A stretch of DNA of 28,010 nt from CAYFUR01 sp964346275 (lineage in GTDB: Bacteria > Sumerlaeota > Sumerlaeia > SLMS01): the NCBI GenBank assembly GCA_964346275.1, contig CAYFUR010000049.1, positions 1-28,010 on the forward strand. Reading direction: 5' to 3'. Within the stretch, counting starts at the first letter, position 1, and each line of letters opens with the position of its first letter. Of this stretch, positions 22,613-28,010 are shown one piece after another. Made by a program: the position numbers and the translations under genes. Below the pieces are notes generated by a model, which saw only the letters and a list, made by a program, of their open reading frames with translations, had not been told where the DNA came from and ran no database searches.

Positions 22613-23614
22613 GTGCGCCTCTTCCCTGTTCTGATTTTTGTTCTCACCTTCTTCCCTCCCACTCTCGGGGCTTCTCCCCCGCCGCTGCGCGGGGTTGTGC
22701 TCCAGATCAACCAGGAGGATCCGGATTTTGACTATACGCCTTTCGTGGAAGAAGTCGCCGCACTCGGGGCATCTCATATCAGTTTTCTTTTCCCCTACTA
22801 TGTCAAAGACGCGCAATCCGTGGAAATCTTCCGCCGGCCCGGAAAAACGCCTTCAGAGGCTACTCTGCGGGAAATAATCAACACCGCTCGCGATGCCGGG
22901 CTCGGTGTCATGCTTTTTCCGATTGTTCTCCTCGAAGAAAACACGGGAGAGGACTGGCGCGGTTCTCTTCGGCCGGAGAACCTCCACGAGTGGTTCGAAA
23001 GCTATACGCGGATGATTGTCGGCGCCGCCAGGCTTGCGGAACAGGAAGAAGTCGAAATCCTGAGTATTGGATCCGAATTATCCTCGCTGCAAGGTTACGA
23101 CGGATTCTGGGCGCGGATCGCAAGGGAAGTGCGCGAAGTCTATACAGGCGAGATTCTCTATACATCCAACTGGGACACAATTGACTGGTCGGACTGGTGG
23201 GGATCTGTCGACTATCTCGGTGTCTCCGGCTATTACGAACTCGCGGATGAAGGGGAAACCGAAGCGACCACCGGAACCCTGGCGCGAAACTGGGGGAAAT
23301 GGAAGTCCGAACTTCTCGAAATCCGCAAGGAACGAGCGCCGGACAAGCCCATCATTTTCAGCGAAATCGGATATCCCTCCATGGACGGTGGCGCGGTGTA
23401 TCCGTGGGACTATACGCGCGACGCGCCCCGCGACCTGGAAGAGCAGCACCGCGCTTTCGAGGCGTTCATCCGGACGTGGGACAGCGAACCGGCGCTCCAT
23501 GGCGCATTCGTCTATACCTGGTTCGAGTTTTCGCCCGATTCAGATCGAGGCTATACCATTCGAGGCAAGCCAGCGGGCGAATTGATTCGGTCCTGGTATC
23601 AGTCAGGGGACTGA
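22613..23614 (+). CDS. Exported GH113-like (clan GH-A) glycosidase
   Basis: A 333-residue protein beginning with GTG. The GTG is chosen because a signal peptide starts exactly there (RLFPVLIFVLTFFPPTLGA-S); upstream in-frame codons lie within the DUF4149-like gene. The rest reads as one TIM barrel (about 25-325). Glu155 in SIGSELSS fits the acid/base on strand 4, and Glu251 in FSEIGYPS fits the nucleophile on strand 7, the pattern of clan GH-A families such as GH113 and GH53. Trp/Tyr residues (SNWDTIDWSDWWG, GYYE, YTWFEF) probably line the sugar site. A beta-mannanase-type activity is plausible but not proven. It ends without the W-x-L-Y-R tag. Its 3' end overlaps the convergent DUF4129-type gene by 16 bases. 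Confidence 0.82.
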   Translation: MRLFPVLIFVLTFFPPTLGASPPPLRGVVLQINQEDPDFDYTPFVEEVAALGASHISFLFPYYVKDAQSVEIFRRPGKTPSEATLREIINTARDAGLGVMLFPIVLLEENTGEDWRGSLRPENLHEWFESYTRMIVGAARLAEQEEVEILSIGSELSSLQGYDGFWARIAREVREVYTGEILYTSNWDTIDWSDWWGSVDYLGVSGYYELADEGETEATTGTLARNWGKWKSELLEIRKERAPDKPIIFSEIGYPSMDGGAVYPWDYTRDAPRDLEEQHRAFEAFIRTWDSEPALHGAFVYTWFEFSPDSDRGYTIRGKPAGELIRSWYQSGD

Positions 23615-24858
23615 TCCTCGTTTCTCTGCTCTTCCTTCCGGGAAAGATCGCGCCGCAAATTCTCCAGGCGTTCGTCCAACTCTTCCACGAAAGATTCCGC
23701 TTCCTGGTCCGTCAAGGTCTCGTCGTCATAGCATGCCCGGTTGAAGGGGCTGGCGGCTGTGGCTTCGAGACCAGACAAAACGGGAAAGACACCGCCGATG
23801 CGATCGAAAAACTCCTCCGCCGTTTCGTCCTCATGGCGGCCGTGGTTCAATCGCCCAAGCTGATCCGCAAAGCGCCGGAAAGCCGTCAGAATGCGCTCGC
23901 GCGGGCCGCCCGCCTCATCTACCGCGAGACGCCCTTCATCCATTTCTCCGAGCGCATATTCGCGAACGGTTGTCGGCGCCATTTCCTCCTCGATCCCCGC
24001 GGTTCCCTTTCGGCGGCGAAGCTTTTTCTCCAGCCAGTTGAGCAGCGCAAGCAGACCGATAATGCACGCAACAAAGAAGAACGACTCCCAGAAAATCTGG
24101 CTATACGAAATGGAGACGTCCGTTCCCGCCGGCGGCGCGGCTGGAGGCTGGATGGAGAACGTCCTCGGCGTCATCCAGCGGCTGCAAACCCAGAACGCGG
24201 CATAGCCGATGATCGCGGGGACAAAAGAGATCACAATCGAACGGCGGAGCGTCTCGTAAAGATCGACCCCCTTTTCCGTCCCGAACCGCTCGAGCCGGAA
24301 CCGCACGTATCCGAAACGAATCGACAGCATGAGTAGGATCAGCCACCCGACCAGCAGGCTCGCCGGAGGCGGCGGATCGCCGAAACCTGCTTCCAGAAAG
24401 ACGATCGCCGCCGCCGCCGCGTATATGCGCCCGAAAAAGACCGCGTTGATTCCCTGGAGGCAAAGGAACGCCAGGAGGATTCCCAGCACCATCGACCAAT
24501 CCGTGATGCCAGCGACGTAGCGCACAATAATGACCAGCGCCATGTGAATCAGAAAGAGCAGAAACTTCTCGCGGTAGTGAAACTGCCTGTAAAGATCCTC
24601 AAGCCCGATGCGCAGGGCATGGCCGATCCCCAGGGCCGCCAGGCAAAGCACGCCCATCCCCCCCGCCAGCGCCCAGCCGAACAAGTCCATCCAGTGGAAT
24701 GCCACAAGGAAGCTGGCAAAGCAGAGCATCCCGGCAAAGAGCAGGTGAAGCCGCTCGACCCAGACGATAGACAGCCGCGCGCGCTCCGCCTCCTCCAGCA
24801 GGTGCATCACGTGGTAATGCTCCGCGGAGTGGGAAAAATCGAGTCCCCCGCTGCTCAT
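23599..24858 (-). CDS. Multi-helix membrane protein with DUF4129-like C-terminus
   Basis: A 419-residue inner-membrane protein. About six to eight helices lie between residues 35 and 235 and one more near 265-285 (FWESFFFVACIIGLLALLNWL). The cytoplasmic tail contains the DUF4129-type block RILTAFRRFADQLGRLNHGRHEDETAEEFFDRI (about 330-360, given here as its key span), with the conserved T-x-E-E-F pattern. This resembles TgpA-type proteins, which carry a transglutaminase domain between the helices and the tail; that domain and its Cys-His-Asp triad are absent here. Its ATG overlaps the DUF58 stop (ATGA), showing tight coupling. DUF58 and DUF4129 genes usually travel with a MoxR ATPase gene, not found in the window. 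The function is not established. Confidence 0.78.
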   Translation of the reverse strand: MSSGGLDFSHSAEHYHVMHLLEEAERARLSIVWVERLHLLFAGMLCFASFLVAFHWMDLFGWALAGGMGVLCLAALGIGHALRIGLEDLYRQFHYREKFLLFLIHMALVIIVRYVAGITDWSMVLGILLAFLCLQGINAVFFGRIYAAAAAIVFLEAGFGDPPPPASLLVGWLILLMLSIRFGYVRFRLERFGTEKGVDLYETLRRSIVISFVPAIIGYAAFWVCSRWMTPRTFSIQPPAAPPAGTDVSISYSQIFWESFFFVACIIGLLALLNWLEKKLRRRKGTAGIEEEMAPTTVREYALGEMDEGRLAVDEAGGPRERILTAFRRFADQLGRLNHGRHEDETAEEFFDRIGGVFPVLSGLEATAASPFNRACYDDETLTDQEAESFVEELDERLENLRRDLSRKEEQRNEDQSPD

Positions 24859-26147
24859 AGCACCGTCTCCCGTTCGAGCCCCTGGAGCAGCGCCTGCTCC
24901 ATGCTGCGCCCCCGGCTCACCACGTGAACCCGCGCGCCCATGAGCGTCAGGTTGCGCACGATTTCCTCGAGCGGCAACGCCGTATAGTGCCGGTCTTCCT
25001 GCTCGCGGAAAATCTTGATAAAGGCGCGATCGTCGATCAGCACAATCACCGGCAGAATCTGGCGATAGATCATTTGGGCGATGACGGGTTCGATGGTCTC
25101 GAAATCAATGGTCGTCGCGCCCATCAGCAAAACCGCCGTTCCCCCGCGCGCCAGTCCTGGCGCCAGATCACCCACCACCGCCGCAAAGGCGGATTCGCCC
25201 CCCGGCCGCACAATCGCCAACCGGTCGAGAATCGTCAGCAAATGCGCCGTGCCACCACCCAGCGGGATGTGATCGACTTCCTCGCCCACGGTAAACAGCT
25301 CGATGTGGTGTCCACGCTCCACGGCCCGCTTGGCCAGGCTCGCGCAGGACTTGATCCCATATTCCACGGACGTCTGATCGCCCACGCCGACAAGGCCCAG
25401 CCGCCCCAGGTCGAGAAAGAAGGAGATAAATGTCGTTCTCTCTTCCTCGAATTCCTTCACCATCAGCTCGTTATGGCGCGCCGTCGATTTCCAGTCAACG
25501 ATGCGCGGGGAATCGCCGGGGCGGTATTCGCGAATGCCCAGGAACTCCTCGCTGGCGCCGGTGTTGCGCGTCATGTCGAGCCCAACGTGGGCCAGCGTCC
25601 CTTCGCCGAGCAAATCCACCTGAGTCAAATTCACGGCCTCGGGATAGACGGTCAGCGTGGTAAATTCGTCGATAATCAACTGCCGCCGGAAAAAGCCCAT
25701 GGCGTCGCAGGCTTCCGCCCGCACCGGCCCCAAAACATAGAGACCGCGCCGATGCTCGCAGGGCCCAAAAAACTGGATCGCCATGACTTGGTTTTCCCGC
25801 AGCGGCTTTTCCAGCAGGCGGCGGATGCGGCTGGTCGTGGCAGGGGGAAAGCTGTCCTCCACGACAAGCAGTTCCGGCTCTTTCTTGTCCTCGCCGGTGA
25901 CCTCCAGATTCACGGCCACGGTGCTGCCCTGGAACGCGCGAGGGTAATGGGTGCGCCGCACGCGGACACTCGACAGCAGGCCCCGCGTCTGCCAGAGCGC
26001 CATGACCAACGCGGCCAGCGACGCGGCAAACAGCATCAACAGCCGGGGATTCTGGAGCGTAAAGCCCAGATAGCCCGACAACGTCGCCAGGAACACCAGC
26101 GTGTTGCGCGGCTTGAGAAATTGAAGGGTGTAAGGGTCCGGACCCAT
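24855..26147 (-). CDS. DUF58 domain protein (vWA-like fold)
   Basis: A 430-residue protein. Two membrane helices lie at about 14-30 and 34-53, then a beta-rich domain (about 70-170), and the DUF58 signature at 201-236: EFLGIREYRPGDSPRIVDWK followed by STARHNELMVKEFEEE. The remainder has the alpha/beta pattern of a von Willebrand A-like domain (FISFFLDLG near 241, TAVLLMG near 332, LPVIVLIDD near 355). The metal-site motif is incomplete, which is common in DUF58. These proteins usually act with MoxR ATPases in envelope or complex assembly. The ATG at 26147 lies eight bases after the MDR dehydrogenase stop; no ribosome site is obvious. The downstream DUF4129-type gene overlaps by four bases. 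Confidence 0.88.
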   Translation of the reverse strand: MGPDPYTLQFLKPRNTLVFLATLSGYLGFTLQNPRLLMLFAASLAALVMALWQTRGLLSSVRVRRTHYPRAFQGSTVAVNLEVTGEDKKEPELLVVEDSFPPATTSRIRRLLEKPLRENQVMAIQFFGPCEHRRGLYVLGPVRAEACDAMGFFRRQLIIDEFTTLTVYPEAVNLTQVDLLGEGTLAHVGLDMTRNTGASEEFLGIREYRPGDSPRIVDWKSTARHNELMVKEFEEERTTFISFFLDLGRLGLVGVGDQTSVEYGIKSCASLAKRAVERGHHIELFTVGEEVDHIPLGGGTAHLLTILDRLAIVRPGGESAFAAVVGDLAPGLARGGTAVLLMGATTIDFETIEPVIAQMIYRQILPVIVLIDDRAFIKIFREQEDRHYTALPLEEIVRNLTLMGARVHVVSRGRSMEQALLQGLERETVL

Positions 26148-26155
26148 GGATCGAA

Positions 26156-27175
26156 TCAGAGCGTGAGGACGACACCCAGCACGGAGTCGCGCCCGCGGCC
26201 GGCCTTTTCATAGAGAGTGGGCGCGCGCTCGGCGGGAATGCGGTCGGTAATCAGCGGCGCGATCTGCACCTTGCGCTCGGCCAGGAGGTTGGAAAAGCAC
26301 CCCATGTTGTCGCGCTCGGTCCATCGCGCCAGCGATCGCGGATAACCGGCGCTCATCACCTCGAAATCCCGGTCGCCCGAGCCTGCCCCGCCGCCGACCG
26401 CCGAAAGCAGCGCCACTTCCTTCTCGCGCAAGATATCGACCGGAACGCTGGCGCCCAGCGCCGACCCAAGAACCATCTTGCCCCCATGGCGCAGCAGTGC
26501 CGCCGCCAATTCGTAATCCTCCACGCGCCCCTTGCGCGTCAGGATGCTGCAGTCCACGCCATAGCCCTGGGTCATCTGGTCGATGGCGGTGACCAGCGCT
26601 TCGTCACGCGGCGAGTAGATGTGGTGGATGCCGAGGGCCTTTGCCTTCGTCAGGCGAAAATCCGATTCATCCACCAGCACCGGCGTCGCGCCCGCCGCGC
26701 GCACCACCTGGGCCGCCAGAATCCCCAGCATGTCCGCCCCGAAAATCATCACCACTTCGCCCAGGCGTATATCGCCCGTGCGCATCATGTGGAGCGCCGC
26801 CGCCCCCAGGCCGACATAGCTCCCTTCCTCGTGGTTCACCTTCTTGGGCAATTCCACGGCCAGGTTCTCCGGAACCACCAGCATCCCCGCATGATAGACA
26901 TAGGGCGCCCCCGTGACGGCCACGCGCAGACCCGTTTTCAGGGTTTTCACATTCCCCCCCACGGCCAGGATCGTCCCACTGGCGCAGCTCCCCAGCGGCA
27001 CGCCGTCCTGGCCCGGTTTGACCCGTGACGGCGCGCTTTCCAATGCATGCAACTCGTCGGGCAAAACCACGGCGGAATGGCTGACGCGGACCGCGATATA
27101 GTCCGCCCCGTATTTCGGTTCGGGCAAATCCACCACGCGTGGCTGGCCGGTCCGGTGGGCAATAACGACTTTCAT
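26156..27175 (-). CDS. MDR-superfamily dehydrogenase-like protein without zinc ligands
   Basis: A 339-residue protein of the medium-chain dehydrogenase/reductase superfamily. The GroES-like N-part (about 1-125) contains PLGSCASGTILAVGGNVKTL and GLRVAVTGAPYVYHAGMLVVP. The Rossmann part (about 130-270) follows. The usual catalytic Cys and His zinc ligands near residues 35-60 are missing (SHSAVVLPDELHALE). The nucleotide loop, normally GxGxxG, reads GADMLG at 146-151, so the middle Gly is Asp. It resembles the dehydrogenase half of bi-domain oxidoreductases tied to sugar metabolism, but no GFO/IDH half is attached. It may be a reductase with altered cofactor use or a non-enzymatic member. GAAAGAGA precedes the ATG on the minus strand. 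It is first in an operon with DUF58 and DUF4129-type genes, a pairing I do not recognise. Confidence 0.8.
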   Translation of the reverse strand: MKVVIAHRTGQPRVVDLPEPKYGADYIAVRVSHSAVVLPDELHALESAPSRVKPGQDGVPLGSCASGTILAVGGNVKTLKTGLRVAVTGAPYVYHAGMLVVPENLAVELPKKVNHEEGSYVGLGAAALHMMRTGDIRLGEVVMIFGADMLGILAAQVVRAAGATPVLVDESDFRLTKAKALGIHHIYSPRDEALVTAIDQMTQGYGVDCSILTRKGRVEDYELAAALLRHGGKMVLGSALGASVPVDILREKEVALLSAVGGGAGSGDRDFEVMSAGYPRSLARWTERDNMGCFSNLLAERKVQIAPLITDRIPAERAPTLYEKAGRGRDSVLGVVLTL

Positions 27176-27321
27176 GGGCTGCGGATCTCTTTCCCAAAGA
27201 AACTGTGCGGCGCGGCTGGAGCCGGGACAGCCGGTATTAGACTTGCCTCCCCGCGCGGTTGCAAGCGCTGTTCATGCGCGAAGCCGCCCGCCCGCGGCCC
27301 CGATCTCTCGAAAGGCATCCC

Positions 27322-28010
27322 ATGTCCGCACCGCAAACCGCCCCGATCACCTGGAACGGCCGGCCTGTCCGCGCCGTGATTTTCGATATGGACGGCGTGA
27401 TCGCCGATACCCGCGAAGCCCACCGCGAGGCCTGGCTGCGCTTTGCGGAAATCGAGGGGTTCGACATCGATCCCGACGAATTCATCCGCCAGACCTTTGG
27501 CCGCGGCAACATGGAAAACATGGCCCATTTCTATCCTGCCCGCATCGACGACAAACCGTTCATCGCGGAAAAAAGCGACCTGAAGGAGGGTCTGTTTCTC
27601 GATCTCTTTCGCCAGGGAAAAGTCGCGCCGCTGGCCGGGCTTCGCGCGTTTCTCGAAGAACTCCGCCGGCGCGGCGCGGCGCTCGCCGTGGGATCCAGCG
27701 CCCCGCGCAACAACATCGATACCGTGCTCGAGCAATTTGACATCCGGAGCTTTTTCGAGGCCATCGTCGCCATGGAAGACGTCGAAAAAGCCAAGCCCGA
27801 CCCCTCCATTTTCCTCCAGTGCTGCGAAGCCCTCGGCGCCGCGCCGGAGGATGCCCTCGTGCTGGAGGATTCGCTCCACGGCCTGGAGGCGGGGCGCCGT
27901 GCCGGTTGCCGCGTCATCGGCGTCACCACCATGCACCCGGAGCCGGAACTCGCTCCCCTTTGCGACGCCACCATTCCCGATTTCGAGCAGGTCTGGGAAA
28001 TCCTGAATTA
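27322..28010 (+). CDS. HAD family hydrolase, beta-phosphoglucomutase-like (3' end cut by the window)
   Basis: Codes for 229 residues; the final two bases, TA, are the start of a stop codon cut by the window edge, so the protein is essentially complete. All four HAD motifs are visible: motif I FDMDGVIADT (Asp22 nucleophile, Asp24 acid/base), motif II VGSS near 131, motif III Lys in EKAKPDPSIF near 158, and motif IV VLEDSLHGLEAG near 180. A helical cap lies between residues 30 and 95, and the length fits subfamily I with beta-phosphoglucomutase and small sugar-phosphate phosphatases. Reaction type (phosphatase or mutase) cannot be separated by eye. GAAAGG lies seven bases before the ATG. It is divergent from the MDR gene across a 146-base spacer. 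Confidence 0.9.
   Translation, partial: MSAPQTAPITWNGRPVRAVIFDMDGVIADTREAHREAWLRFAEIEGFDIDPDEFIRQTFGRGNMENMAHFYPARIDDKPFIAEKSDLKEGLFLDLFRQGKVAPLAGLRAFLEELRRRGAALAVGSSAPRNNIDTVLEQFDIRSFFEAIVAMEDVEKAKPDPSIFLQCCEALGAAPEDALVLEDSLHGLEAGRRAGCRVIGVTTMHPEPELAPLCDATIPDFEQVWEILN

Noticed and set aside
24924..26213. Open frame of 429 codons on the plus strand, antisense to DUF58
   Set aside because: Composition heavy in Arg, Gln and His, no family resemblance; DUF58 on the other strand is unmistakable.

Overview
The window is about 59% G+C by impression, densely coded, and reads as a chromosomal segment of an uncultured Gram-negative bacterium. An RND pump, Sec-exported enzymes, a lipoprotein, type II secretion-like domains and a fused molybdenum hydroxylase support a two-membrane cell. 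The mix (glycosidases, VCBS propeller, DUF58/DUF4129 membrane genes, GspG/GspE-like parts) recalls PVC/FCB-like candidate phyla such as Sumerlaeota or Hydrogenedentota. That placement is a guess from gene content. I see no rRNA, tRNA, CRISPR array, transposase or phage gene.

Layout. (1) 1-2831: inverted repeats at the left edge, then an AmpG-like MFS transporter on the minus strand with two large extra domains predicted to face the periplasm. (2) 3115-6131: two exported proteins on the plus strand, an NAGPA-type phosphodiester glycosidase with accessory domains and a seven-repeat VCBS propeller. (3) 6144-9286, minus: a GNAT acetyltransferase translationally coupled to a fused XdhD-like molybdenum hydroxylase. 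(4) 9567-15515, plus: a fused glycine/sarcosine/dimethylglycine methyltransferase (glycine to betaine) with its own terminator, a YgfK-like iron-sulfur protein lacking the usual flavoprotein domain, and an exported GH20 hexosaminidase. (5) 15525-18719, minus: an RND efflux permease without partner genes. (6) 19108-23614, plus: a lipoprotein, a TPR-like protein, an exported GspG-like protein, a GspE-N-domain protein without an ATPase, a small DUF4149-like membrane protein and a GH113-like glycosidase. (7) 23599-27175, minus: an MDR dehydrogenase, DUF58 and DUF4129-type proteins in a tight operon. (8) 27322-end, plus: a HAD phosphatase/beta-phosphoglucomutase-like gene missing only its last base.

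How the parts may work together. XdhD-like and YgfK-like proteins belong to the selenium-linked molybdenum hydroxylase module known from E. coli and clostridia; here betaine synthesis sits between them. The 19108-22610 run looks like type II secretion/type IV pilus domains (GspG core, GspE N-domains) reused without a prepilin signal or a motor ATPase.

The most novel pattern I see is a short C-terminal tag, roughly W-x-L-(Y)-R right before the stop codon. It follows the last beta-strand in three exported proteins (NAGPA, VCBS, GspG-like). A fourth copy lies in an intergenic region at 18805-18834. It may be an undescribed sorting or anchoring signal.
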